In this document: positions 16,740-25,414 of the stretch, one piece after another | Layout: the number at the start of each line of letters is the position of its first letter | How positions within the stretch are numbered: the stretch's first letter is position 1 | Origin: Brevundimonas sp. | Lineage (GTDB): Bacteria > Pseudomonadota > Alphaproteobacteria > Caulobacterales > Caulobacteraceae | Direction: 5' to 3' | Assembly (NCBI GenBank): GCA_003248965.1 | Contig: QFQU01000001.1 | Location: forward strand, 1-64,000 | Length of the DNA stretch: 64,000 bases | The notes under the pieces: generated by a model | Databases searched by the model: none | What the model was told of the DNA's origin: nothing | The model's input: the letters and a program-made list of their open reading frames with translations, nothing else | Made by a program: the position numbers and the translations under genes

Positions 16740-17054
16740 CTACTCGCCTTTATAATCGCGCCGTCGCTTCAGTGGCTCCTGGTCCGGAAAGCGTAGCTGC
16801 ACTCCGGCTCCGAGCATTCCTGCAGGGATGAATACGACACCAGCGTCTTCCAAAGTTGCAACAAGCAACCGTGCATTTGCCGTTGTGACGGGCGCAGCGG
16901 CGTTGGTGCTTTCGGCCTTTCGAACGGTGTTCAGCGCCAGCCCCGTACGCTCAGCCAGATCGGACACGGACATATTCAAAAGCCCGCGCGCTGCGCGCAA
17001 CTGCGCCCCAGTAACGACGGCGCCGGAGGGGCTTGTGTCGCGCTCAGAATTCAT
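16740..17054 (-). CDS. XRE-family repressor, divergent to HNH gene
   Basis: 104 residues. The helix-turn-helix covers residues about 15-60 (TGAQLRAARGLLNMSVSDLAERTGLALNTVRKAE), followed by a short C-terminal segment (VVFIPAGMLGAGVQLRF) typical of small phage-type and island repressors. The ATG at 17054 lies next to a pair of AATAGCACCA repeats shared with the divergent HNH gene. It probably controls both that gene and itself. Not a metal sensor by sequence. Confidence 0.85.
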   Translation of the reverse strand: MNSERDTSPSGAVVTGAQLRAARGLLNMSVSDLAERTGLALNTVRKAESTNAAAPVTTANARLLVATLEDAGVVFIPAGMLGAGVQLRFPDQEPLKRRRDYKGE

Positions 17055-17062
17055 GATTGACC

Positions 17063-17091
17063 AATAGCACCATATTTGATAAATAGCACCA
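17063..17091. promoter_or_regulatory. Direct repeats in the repressor/HNH intergenic region
   Basis: AATAGCACCA occurs at 17063-17072 and again at 17082-17091, 19 bases apart (about two turns), in the 59-base gap between the divergent XRE repressor and HNH-like genes. The repeat position suggests the operator of that repressor. Confidence 0.55.
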
Positions 17092-17113
17092 ATACATGAA
17101 TGGAGGTGCCTCT

Positions 17114-17686
17114 ATGAATGACGTTAAACCGGATCAACCGACTTGTCCGCTCCATGGAAAGCCGAGCCAACGCCGAACCTGCCGAAGCTGCAATGCTGCC
17201 TACATGCGCGGCTACCTTAGCGTTGCGCGTAAAACTCGTCCCACATCCGCGCTTTTGACGCGAGCACGTCAGCGCGCTGTCCGTCAGGGCGTGCCCTATA
17301 CGCTTCGGCGTCAGGACATCTCCATGCCGCGCCGTTGCCCCGTTCTTGGTCTGCCCTTGACCGTGGGTACGGCGAGGTCCGCCAGTTCCCCCTCTCTTGA
17401 TCGGATCAATCCCGCCAAAGGCTATCAGCCTGGCAATGTCAGGGTCATCAGCGACCAGGCTAATCGCCTGAAAAGTAACCGCAGTCTTGAAGAGGTCGTC
17501 CGACTGAGCCAGCGAGGGGCGCCTGAACGACGCGCGCAATATGCTGCCGTTGCGGCCTACATGGAGCGGGAAGCGCTCTTGGCTGAGGTGAAGCGAAAGG
17601 CGGCTATTGACCCGTCTCCGAGCAGACCTTGGCAGGTGATTGCTGATTTCTTGGAGAACTGCTTTCGCGAATACATTCCGCGATAA
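17114..17686 (+). CDS. HNH/endonuclease VII-like protein
   Basis: 190 residues. An N-terminal Cys pair region (CPLHGKPSQRRTCRSCNAAY) could bind zinc. The centre carries PSLDRINPAKGYQPGNVRVI followed by ANRLKSN, the signature of phage-type HNH/recombination endonuclease VII-like proteins (His is replaced in part, so activity is not assured). The start at 17114 is preferred because GGAGGT lies 6 bases upstream; an ATG at 17096 lacks this. It lies within the mobile-element maintenance end of the island. Confidence 0.65.
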   Translation: MNDVKPDQPTCPLHGKPSQRRTCRSCNAAYMRGYLSVARKTRPTSALLTRARQRAVRQGVPYTLRRQDISMPRRCPVLGLPLTVGTARSASSPSLDRINPAKGYQPGNVRVISDQANRLKSNRSLEEVVRLSQRGAPERRAQYAAVAAYMEREALLAEVKRKAAIDPSPSRPWQVIADFLENCFREYIPR

Positions 17687-17850
17687 TCACGATTCAATGT
17701 AGATTTTGTTTACGATAATACTGAATTAACCAACAAATCGTCTAGTTTTTGCTATTTTTTCTTGACTAACGTTTTCGGTTAAGTTTTCGTAAATCTCACT
17801 ATTAACTCGCACTGACCCACAGGAGATGTGCAACGAAGCAAGGAGAAGCC

Positions 17851-18180
17851 ATGAAGAACGACGAACGTGATGCGCCTAGCCTGAGCCCGCTGGAGAACCG
17901 CTGGCTGACAGCCGAAGAAGCCGCCGCCTACATCGGTGTGAAGGTCGAGACGCTTTCGAAATGGCGCCTTCGCGGCCACGGCCCTCGCTACTCGGCCGCC
18001 TTGCGGCGCGATCCGCGCTATCGCCTGTCCGACCTCATGGAACACATGGCCGCTCAAATGGTGTCCAACACCCGCGAAGCGCGCACCGTTCGCATCTCCT
18101 ATGCCGCTGACCACTCCCCGATGACGCTGCGGCGACCGACGCGCCCGTTGCGATCGGTGCAATCCACGGATCGTGGTTAG
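17851..18180 (+). CDS. AlpA/excisionase-like DNA-binding protein
   Basis: 109 residues. Residues about 17-65 form a MerR/AlpA-type winged helix (RWLTAEEAAAYIGVKVETLSKWRLRGHGPRYS), followed by a basic tail. AGGAGAAG precedes the ATG. The preceding 164 bases are AT-rich and likely hold its promoter. Near an integrase, such proteins act as excisionase or as activator of integrase expression, which is the inferred role. Confidence 0.75.
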   Translation: MKNDERDAPSLSPLENRWLTAEEAAAYIGVKVETLSKWRLRGHGPRYSAALRRDPRYRLSDLMEHMAAQMVSNTREARTVRISYAADHSPMTLRRPTRPLRSVQSTDRG

Positions 18181-18225
18181 CCTCCCCGACGCGCGAACCC
18201 TTCACTCGACGGCTCCATCAATTTC

Positions 18226-18255
18226 ACGCCGCCTCGCATACCTGAGAGGCGGCGT
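18226..18255. terminator. Hairpin downstream of AlpA-like gene
   Basis: ACGCCGCCTC (18226-18235) pairs perfectly with GAGGCGGCGT (18246-18255) around a 10-base loop, 46 bases after the AlpA-like stop. It is a likely transcription terminator, though no T run follows. Confidence 0.65.
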
Positions 18256-18389
18256 CCTCGTACCCCGCCGGCCTAAACATCAGCGCGCCGTCAGGCGCTG
18301 GCAGCGCGATCGGTGCTCGTGGATGTGGGGCTTTGGGGCCATATGAACGTTGCCCAAATTGAAGGGATGAGGCCTCACCAATTGTAGGA

Positions 18390-18420
18390 CGCCGCATGTC
18401 AGAATCTCTGACACGCGGCG
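18390..18420. repeat. 14-base inverted repeat near integrase 3' end
   Basis: CGCCGCATGTCAGA (18390-18403) and TCTGACACGCGGCG (18407-18420) pair at 13 of 14 positions around ATC. It lies 71 bases beyond the integrase stop. It could be the integrase terminator. The tiny loop and long arms also fit a protein-binding palindrome. Confidence 0.65.
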
Positions 18421-18491
18421 CCTGGGGCTGCCTCAAATGCATTGACAGTTTTTGTCGGAATTTGCGGCAGGAGAAACTTGCTTCCGGGACG

Positions 18492-19820
18492 TTACTGCTT
18501 GTCCGAAGGCGCAGGGCTAAACGCGTGCGGCCCCACCATTCGAGCGATTTCATCGCTCCAGGCATTCTGAGCGGCCCGCACCTTCTCACGCATTGTACGA
18601 ACGTTGTAGCGGCGCGAAGGCTGGTTTTCATCGTAGTGGTTGATGACGTGCTCGGCGACACGCTCCGGAAAGCCCAAGTCTTCTTCAATGACAGTGCGTC
18701 CGTATCGTCGACCGTCGTACAATTGCAGTTCTTTCGACGGAAGTTCGCCAGCCTCAACCATCTGGTTGCGCATGGCCATAAAGGCACCTCCCATCGACCC
18801 CCTCAAGAGGTGGTCGCCGCGTCCGCATGTCGGGAAGAGATACGTGCTGGAGCTGCGCTCCATCTGCGCCTGGATCAACCGCATAGCCAGCGGAGTCAAA
18901 GGCACATAGTAGGGCTTCCGCTTTTTCTTGGTCAGATGTTTCGGAACAATCCAGGTGGCCTCAGACAAATTGATATGCTCCCGCTGCGCGCGAGCAACAT
19001 CAACGGGCCGCTGGAGTGTCACCAGATAGAGCAGCGTCGCAAGCGCGACACTGATCCGCGTGTCCTTACCGGTGGCGCGTGCGACGTTCGCATGCCAGAT
19101 TTTGGCAAATGAATCCGGATCAAAGTACTCGGGACGTTGTTCCAGATTGTCTTCAAAGAGGGCCGGGAACGACGCGGGGTTTTCGGACAACCACTCCCGA
19201 TCAGAGATCGCCCAGTTGTACATTCTGCGGACAATGGACTGGATTTGGTTGGCTGTGGAATGCCCATTGAATCGGGGATGGCGGGCATCTGTCGCAATCT
19301 GGCTTTGGATGCTGCGAACCAAATCCTTCATCTCAGGTTTCGAAATTTCCCTGAAGGGACGATCGCCTATGCGTGGCAACACAAAACGCCCCAGCAGGTA
19401 GCTTCTCGCCCTCTTATCCCCCTCCGAAAAATGCGGGTGGGCTTCGTCAAACAACTCCGCCAGCGCGCTGACCGTTTCCACCTTTCCACGTTTCGCGGCT
19501 GCAATGTCGTCACGACGTTCAACGGCGGGATCAATTCCTTCCAGTTGCAGCGCAGCCAACCGCTGAAGCGCTCCACGGCGGGCGTCTTCGGGCGGAATGG
19601 AAGCTGCGCACAGCCGAAAGTCATTCTTGCTGCCGTCAGCCCTAGGATAGCGAATGTAGTAGCTGGCGGAGCCTCCGGGCGTGATCTGGACGTACAGTTG
19701 GGGCACGTCTGTGTCCCATAGGCGCACCCGCTTTCCCCGCACATGATCGGCTTGCGCTTTGTCGATCAGCTTGCGCGTCAAGCGGGCGCGATTGCCCTTC
19801 CTGTTCTCGTGGTTTGTCAT
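18492..19820 (-). CDS. Tyrosine recombinase/integrase
   Basis: 442 residues. The N-terminal arm-binding domain (about 10-100) has the DUF4102-like pattern (LWDTDVPQLYVQITPGGSASYYIRY). A SAM-like core-binding domain lies at about 115-215 and the catalytic domain at about 235-420. Catalytic residues: Arg271 (TLQRPVDVARAQ), Lys about 300, Arg371 in LYDGRRYG, His391 and nucleophile Tyr405 (RRYNV). The usual His of the HxxR box is Tyr here (Y368-D-G-R). GAGGTAGAGA precedes the ATG. It lies about 210 bases from the broken receptor gene, at the island edge, and most likely carried out the integration. Confidence 0.92.
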   Translation of the reverse strand: MTNHENRKGNRARLTRKLIDKAQADHVRGKRVRLWDTDVPQLYVQITPGGSASYYIRYPRADGSKNDFRLCAASIPPEDARRGALQRLAALQLEGIDPAVERRDDIAAAKRGKVETVSALAELFDEAHPHFSEGDKRARSYLLGRFVLPRIGDRPFREISKPEMKDLVRSIQSQIATDARHPRFNGHSTANQIQSIVRRMYNWAISDREWLSENPASFPALFEDNLEQRPEYFDPDSFAKIWHANVARATGKDTRISVALATLLYLVTLQRPVDVARAQREHINLSEATWIVPKHLTKKKRKPYYVPLTPLAMRLIQAQMERSSSTYLFPTCGRGDHLLRGSMGGAFMAMRNQMVEAGELPSKELQLYDGRRYGRTVIEEDLGFPERVAEHVINHYDENQPSRRYNVRTMREKVRAAQNAWSDEIARMVGPHAFSPAPSDKQ

Positions 19821-19919
19821 TCTCTACCTCGTTCAAAGTTCGAGGTTCGAGCAGCACTTCCCACGCCAGACAGACCACCCACCGTGCCACTAACGGTGGT
19901 CGTAAGTCGTCCTAAGTGA

Positions 19920-20010
19920 TCCCAAATGGACCCGGAAAGCCTCTCTGACAGCGACCAAAGGCAGCGTTCAGAAATGAGATAACAATCTGAATTGCCGTCC
20001 ATTTTTGGGA
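19920..20010. repeat. Imperfect inverted repeat between integrase and island end
   Basis: TCCCAAATGGAC (19920-19931) and GTCCATTTTTGGGA (19997-20010) are inverted copies differing by two inserted A/T bases. They lie between the integrase start and the island edge, where arm-type integrase sites are expected. Function inferred only from position. Confidence 0.4.
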
Positions 20011-20031
20011 CACCAGGCAATTCATGATTCT

Positions 20032-22569
20032 TCAGGCCTTCGTGCTCCCCATGACCTGGCAATAGTAGTTGTTCACGTCGTAGGTCGGATTGCCGCCATT
20101 GAGGTTGAAGCAGTTCTCGATGGTCTGGATGATCGGCAGGTTTCCGACCGCCCCGGCGACTTCGATCGAATACCAGTCGATCGAAGTCGAAATCCGCTCG
20201 AGGAGCGGCGACTTGAACGGCGACTGGATGACCGCCCCGATGGAATAGGTGTCGGTGGTCTCTTCCTGCAGATTGGGATTTCCGCCCGTCAGGGCGAACA
20301 CCTGGTTGGAGCCGAACTGATAGGTCGGGAGCACGCCCGCCGGCACGCCCATGGCCAGGCACAGGGCCTCGACACGGGCGGCGTTGGCTGCGCTCTGACC
20401 AAAACCGCCGCGATAGCCGGAGCGAACATCACACGGGTCGCCGCCGTACGGCGTGGACGAGCTGGGGCTGCCGATGCCCGTGCTGCCCGACGATTCCGGG
20501 GCGTACAACTCGCCGACGCTGGGCGCGCGCACCGACCGATTATAGCCGCCGCGCAGGCGCAGCGCATCGACGACAGTCCAGTCGACGTCGACCTTATAGG
20601 CGCTCACGCCGCCAACGCTGCTGTAGTCCGAATACCGGTAGCCGACGTTCATGTTGACCTCTCGGGCCAACGGCAAGTCCTTCAGCAGAGGCAGCAGCGC
20701 CTCGACGTAGATTTCCTTGACGCTGGTGTCGCCGCCGGAAGGCCGCAGCACGCTGTAGCCGAGGATGTCGCTGCCGACGCCCGGAATATTGTAGAGTTCG
20801 TCAGAGTTATACTGGAACGCGTTGTAGCGATAGCCGATCCCCGTCGCCAACCGCACCTCGCCGGCCGGGAGATTGAACAATCCGCCCTGCAGGTTCAGTT
20901 CGGCCACCCGCTGCTTCATGTCGTTGGTGTTGGAGGTCCGGCGGCTGATGAAGTTCATACAGGCGTCGGAAATCGGATGGTTGCCGAAGAAGTTGGCGCC
21001 GCCAGTGCAAAGTACGGGATAGGCGACCATTCCCACCGGAAGACCGCTGACGCGGTCGTATTCCATCCGCGAGCCGCCGGCGCCGCCGAACGGATCGTAC
21101 AGCAGTTGCATGACAGCGGATTTGCTGAGAGCGCCGTGCTGGATGTTGTTGGTCTTGGTCTGTCCCACGCTGGCGAAGACGTCCCAGGTCCAGTCGCGAT
21201 ACGGAAGGACGCCGTCCGCGCCCATGACGATTTGATAGACGTCATAGGTGTTGGTCTGCAGTCGGTCCCCGGCGGCGGTGAACGCCTTCTGGAAGGTGAA
21301 ATCGGCGGTCGGGTTTGGCCGTGAAGCCAGGACCAGCCGGGCGTCAGGCGACAGGAAGGGGTTGGTGACGGGCGCGCTCAACGCATAGGCCGCGCCTGAC
21401 GCCAGGGTGGGGTTGAAGTAGGTCAGCGCGTCATAGGTGGTGAAGGTCGCCTGGGCGAAGAACGAGGTGTCTTCGGTGATGTCGTAGGTGAGCTTTGTGA
21501 ACACCGTGATGCGTTCGTTGGTGTTCACGACCTGGCTGTTCGGCCAACCGAAGTTGAGCTGTTTGCGGCTGCCGGCGATATATTGAGTGTCCGTTTCCGG
21601 GTCGCGGAAATTCTCGACGAAATAGTTTCCGACCGGGGTGACGTGGCTGAACAGGGTGCCGTCCAGATTGAAGCCCAGTTGACCCGTATAGGTCGAGGAT
21701 CCCGTGACCGGGTTCGTACCGTAGACGTTGCGGAACAGATTGTTGACCACCGCCGCGCTGGGGGCGTTGCCCGGAAACAGCATCGCGCCGGAATCCAGGG
21801 TGGCGGTGCCGTTCTGGGGCGTTCGCGCGATATTGAACGGCCGATCGTTCTGGCGCGCGGGGTCGCGCATCGAATAGTCGACCGACACCATGGCGCGGCC
21901 GCGGCCTTCGGCGAACCGTTCCCCGGCGGTGATGGTGGCGCGGAATTGCTCGCCGTCGCCATAATCGCTGATCCCGTACTGACTGCTGAGGATCAGCCCG
22001 GTGACATCGCGGAGACGAAAGTTGACCACGCCCGCCGTGGCGTCGGAGCCATAGGCGGTGGACGCGCCGCCGGTGATAACCTCGACATTGCCGATGAGGG
22101 CTTCGGGAAGGGTGTTCAGGTCGATCGAACCATCCGGGGAGGAGGGCTGCATTCGGCGACCGTCGAGCAGGATCAGGGTGCGCTTCGGCCCCAGCCCCCG
22201 CAGGCTGGCGTTGGCCTGGCCGGCGTTCAGGGTCGTGGTGCTGCTGCCGGTGCTGGCCTGCCCGAAGGCGCCGGTGAATTGCGGCAGTTGCGTAAGGGCG
22301 CGTTCGACCGAGACTTGGCCCGTGTCCTCGATATCCTCGGTCGTGACCGACACGATCGGGCTGTTGGCCACATAGTCCGGGCGCGCGATGCGGGAGCCCG
22401 TGACGATGATGTCGGACACTTGTGTCGCCGCTTCAGATTGACCTTCTTGGGAGTGTTGGTCTTCCTGAGCGTGGGCCGCACCCGCCATCAGGGCCGCGTA
22501 GGCGCAAGCGCCGCTCAGCAACGCGCGAGACACGCCACGGCCGATCCGCGCACATCCTTGGATATTCAT
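20032..22569 (-). pseudogene. TonB-dependent receptor, truncated 5' part
   Basis: 845 residues in frame. Signal peptide (ALMAGAAHAQ), TonB-box/plug start (SDIIVTGSRIARPDY), plug domain with a RTLILLDGRRMQP motif, then most of a large beta-barrel. It breaks off at ENCFNLNGGNPTYDVNNYYCQVMG, after which STKA and a stop come from inserted DNA. About 180 further residues of the barrel are found at 41-598. Without the last strands a barrel cannot close, so the product is presumed non-functional. The start at 22569 is preceded by GAGGGGAA. This family takes up siderophores, oligosaccharides or other large ligands; the ligand here is unknown. Confidence 0.85.
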
Positions 22570-22894
22570 AAGTAGTTCCCCTCGATTGAGCCGATTCGCT
22601 CCAGCAATCAGCAAAAGAAAGGCTCGCGCGCGCTAACAGATACAGCAAGACGCATTTACGCCACAAATGTACGATTTTATTGCCACAATCGATAATGTTG
22701 CCCGCGCGATGGATCATCGCCAAACCTACTGCCTCATCCAGACAGATTGTAAGCAACTATTAAACTTATGTTTTTGCGCGCTTTGGGAGCACTAGAGATC
22801 TAGCACTGGCCTTTCGCCACTTCAGGTCGTCCAACTGTGTGCTGTCCGTCTAACGCTCAAATACGAGCCGCAGCCTTGCGACCCACGGCATCTA
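22570..22894. other. Promoter region of the interrupted TonB receptor
   Basis: 325 bases without a gene between the PAP2 phosphatase end and the receptor start. It is visibly more AT-rich than the genes and probably contains the receptor promoter. No operator or RNA structure could be named. Confidence 0.4.
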
Positions 22895-23749
22895 TTACAT
22901 GAGCGGCTGCATCAGGGCGGCGGGACAGGCGGAGGTCGCCTCTTTGGACGCGGCGCGGGCGGCGTCGAACTCTTCCTTGGCGCGGGCGAAGTCGGCCTGG
23001 AAACCGGGGTCGGCCTTCAGGCGGGCCACCATCGCGGCGCCGACGATGCGGCCCGCCTCGACGTCGCTGACGTAATGCACGCCGCAGACCGCCCGGCTCT
23101 CGCCATAGGCCAGTCCGCGGCGCAGGATCGGGTCGGCCCGGTCCGGGGCCATCTCGGCCAGCACCAGGGCCCAGGCCCAGCCCAGCGCCGAATGGCCGGA
23201 CGGATAGGAACCGCTGGCCGCCAGCCAGGTTTCCGGCGCGATGCAGGTCGGCAAGGGTTCGACCACGAACGGCCGCTTGCGGAACCACCCTCGCTTGGCT
23301 GGCGTCTGGATCGTCTCCAGGTCGCCCAGCATCCGCCCCAGCAGCATCGTCAGGGTCGGCGTCTTTTCGGGCTCGAACTTGAAGCCCAGGGCGCAGTCGA
23401 AGGCGCGCGGGGCGCCCGGCGTCTCGATCTCGTTGTCGGCGCGGGCGATGGCCCAGCGTTCGCCGCCCTCCAACGACCGCAAAGCACGATAGGCGACGAT
23501 GTCGGCCTGTTCCCTCGGCGAGCCCTCGGCCGGGGGCGGGGGCAGGAAGTTCGCGGCGTTCGGGGCGTTGTCAGCCGTCAGATAGCCGTGCGGATGGTCG
23601 CGGAAACCTTGCCAGAACGCCGGTGCGGCGGCCGACGCGGGGACCGCAGCGACCTCGTCCGTCCGTGTCGGCACTGCGCTGGCGCAGCCGGCCGTCGTCA
23701 GGACCAGCGCCAGAACCAACGGAGAAACGGACAAACGCGAGGGGATCAT
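22895..23749 (-). CDS. PAP2-family (class A) acid phosphatase lipoprotein
   Basis: 284 residues. The lipoprotein signal ends in LTTAGC. The three PAP2 phosphatase motifs are present: a Lys/Arg block KRGWFRKRP, then GSYPSGHSALGWAW, then SRAVCGVHYVSDVEAGR (His nucleophile region). The layout matches class A non-specific acid phosphatases acting outside the inner membrane on phosphomonoesters. ATG 23749 follows GGAG and lies 23 bases after phoD, so it is co-transcribed with the TonB receptor and PhoD. Confidence 0.88.
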   Translation of the reverse strand: MIPSRLSVSPLVLALVLTTAGCASAVPTRTDEVAAVPASAAAPAFWQGFRDHPHGYLTADNAPNAANFLPPPPAEGSPREQADIVAYRALRSLEGGERWAIARADNEIETPGAPRAFDCALGFKFEPEKTPTLTMLLGRMLGDLETIQTPAKRGWFRKRPFVVEPLPTCIAPETWLAASGSYPSGHSALGWAWALVLAEMAPDRADPILRRGLAYGESRAVCGVHYVSDVEAGRIVGAAMVARLKADPGFQADFARAKEEFDAARAASKEATSACPAALMQPLM

Positions 23750-23772
23750 GGGCAAACTCCGGCTGGCGAGGA

Positions 23773-25353
23773 TCATGCGGCGACGGCGCCGGGACGACCC
23801 GACTCCACCGTCCAGGATTTCAGCGTCGAGATCGGGGCCTGCGGATCGCGGACGTCGCTGATGACGCGATAGCGCGTATCCATTCGATCCGGCCGCACGT
23901 CGATCGACATATAGCCGCGCTGGCGACTGTCGAAGAACTTCACCTGCGGATTATTAGGCATGACCGCCATCAGCCCCTCATAGGCCGGGCCGGTCGAAGT
24001 GATGGAGGTGCCGACAAACTCGGTCGCGACGGTGGGCGAGCCAGGGTCGCGGCTGTCCAGTTTCACGTCATTGGTCCAGAAGGAATGGTAGTCCCCGCTC
24101 AACACCACCGGATTTGACGGCTTCAGCGTCGACAGCGCCTGGGTCAGGCGGTCGCGCGCGGCGGGGAAGCCATCCCAGGTGTCGGTCCAGTATCGCGGCT
24201 CTTCCTCGGGTGTGCGTGACAGACGCAGGCCCGCCATCACCAGGTCCTGACCCAGAATGTTCCAGCGCGCGTCGGCGCGCGCCAGGCCGTCATAGAGCCA
24301 GCGTTCCTGGTCGAAGCCCAGGAAGGTGCGCGACGGGTCCCGCCGATCCCAGCAGGTGGCGTCGGCGACGATCTGGCCCTTGCCGCCGTTCTCGCCGTCG
24401 CTGCACGGCTGTTTCGAGCGATATTGCCGCCCGTCCAGCATGAAGAATTCGGCCAGTTTCCCATATCGGATGCGGCGATAGATCGGCATCTGCAAGGCGG
24501 CGTCCAGCCGTGTGCGGCGGATCGGCATGGCCTCGTAGAAGGCCTGATAGCCGGCGGCGCGACGTTGCAGGAAATCGTTGGGCGCCACGCCGCGCACCTT
24601 GGACCATATGCCGGAATAGTCGTCCTGGATCTCGTGGTCGTCCCAGACGGCGACGCACGGCGCGACGGCGTGCAGGCGCTGCAGGTTCGCATCGGTGCGA
24701 TGCAGGGCGTAACGATTGCGGTAGCCCGCCAGCGTCGTCGCCTCTTCCAGATTATAGGGGCGCACCACCTGATCGGCGCGATCCGGCCCCAGACTGTATT
24801 CATAGATGTAATCGCCGAGGAACAGGGTCATGTCCGGCGCCTCGTCGGCCATATGGCCATAGGCGCTGAAATAGCCGCGCTCCCAATGGGAACAGGAGGC
24901 GACAGCCAGGCGCAGCCGATCGGTCTGGGCGTTCGGCGCAGGCGTGGTGATCGCCCGCCCTGCCGGGCTCTGCTGGCCTTGGGCGGTGAAGCGATACCAG
25001 TAGGGGCGGTTCGGCCGCAGTCCCGCGACCTCGACGTGAACGCTGTGGGCTGCGTCCCGCGCGGCGATTACGTCTCCCGCCGCGGCGATATGACGAAAGC
25101 CTTCCTCGGCGGCGACTTCCCAACGGACCGGGATCGCGTCGGAAAGGCCGCCCAGGCCGTCGGCGGCCAGCGGATCGGCCGCGAGCCTGGTCCAGATGAC
25201 GAAGCCGTCCGGCGCGGGATCGCCGCTGGCGACCCCCAGCGGAAACAGATAGGCGCCGCCGGCCCAGGCGCGGCCAAAGCTCAGCACGGCGGGCGCCGCG
25301 ACCAGGCCTGTCAGCACGGCGCGGCGATCGACGCGGGAAATGAAACCGCTCAT
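23773..25353 (-). CDS. phoD: PhoD-family alkaline phosphatase/phosphodiesterase
   Basis: 526 residues with a Tat signal (SRVDRRAVLTGLVAAPAVLSF). A PhoD N-terminal beta domain follows (LGVASGDPAPDGFVIWTRL), then the metallophosphatase core: LFLGDYIYEY, CVAVWDDHEIQDDYSG and VVLSGDYHSFWTND supply the Asp, Asn and His metal ligands. PhoD enzymes use Ca/Fe and release phosphate from mono- and diesters in the periplasm. The start at 25353 opens the Tat signal; the longer frame is out of family. It follows the TonB receptor by 61 bases. Confidence 0.92.
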   Translation of the reverse strand: MSGFISRVDRRAVLTGLVAAPAVLSFGRAWAGGAYLFPLGVASGDPAPDGFVIWTRLAADPLAADGLGGLSDAIPVRWEVAAEEGFRHIAAAGDVIAARDAAHSVHVEVAGLRPNRPYWYRFTAQGQQSPAGRAITTPAPNAQTDRLRLAVASCSHWERGYFSAYGHMADEAPDMTLFLGDYIYEYSLGPDRADQVVRPYNLEEATTLAGYRNRYALHRTDANLQRLHAVAPCVAVWDDHEIQDDYSGIWSKVRGVAPNDFLQRRAAGYQAFYEAMPIRRTRLDAALQMPIYRRIRYGKLAEFFMLDGRQYRSKQPCSDGENGGKGQIVADATCWDRRDPSRTFLGFDQERWLYDGLARADARWNILGQDLVMAGLRLSRTPEEEPRYWTDTWDGFPAARDRLTQALSTLKPSNPVVLSGDYHSFWTNDVKLDSRDPGSPTVATEFVGTSITSTGPAYEGLMAVMPNNPQVKFFDSRQRGYMSIDVRPDRMDTRYRVISDVRDPQAPISTLKSWTVESGRPGAVAA

Positions 25354-25414
25354 GACACGCTCTTTACGCAATCGGCGGACCGGCCGACGCCCGCCCGCCT
25401 TTGGGTGGAAAGTC

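Larger units (their letters stand above)
18181..18491. other. Non-coding gap between AlpA-like and integrase genes
   Basis: No convincing gene is seen in these 311 bases between convergent coding ends. It holds two strong inverted repeats, listed separately, and nothing else that I can name. Confidence 0.6.
596..20049. mobile_element. Genomic island inserted in a TonB receptor gene
   Basis: Seen: two minus-strand pieces of one TonB-dependent receptor flank about 19.4 kb of unrelated genes. The front part reads through codon GGG at 20047-20049. The back part resumes at GGG/AAA, 593-598. Joining them gives the continuous reading CQVMG-KRNPTTGFLFE, as expected for this receptor family. A tyrosine integrase sits just inside the 20-kb end, with an AlpA-like protein, an HNH-type nuclease and a repressor beside it. 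The cargo is metal resistance (czc, MFS pump, chrA) plus a possible defence operon. The shared bases at the two junctions are very short (TCCC), so the exact attachment core is not settled. The island call is well supported; the boundaries to the base are inferred. Confidence 0.8.

Noticed and set aside
17779..18162. A 127-codon minus-strand frame opposite the AlpA-like gene
   Set aside because: The plus strand has a strong ribosome site and a clear helix-turn-helix.
18224..18787. A 187-codon minus-strand frame overlapping the integrase end
   Set aside because: It is out of frame with the integrase and contains no domain; the region outside the integrase holds hairpins instead.
22792..22803. 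CTAGAGATCTAG as a palindromic operator before the TonB receptor
   Set aside because: It is not a true palindrome beyond AGATCT and has no second copy.
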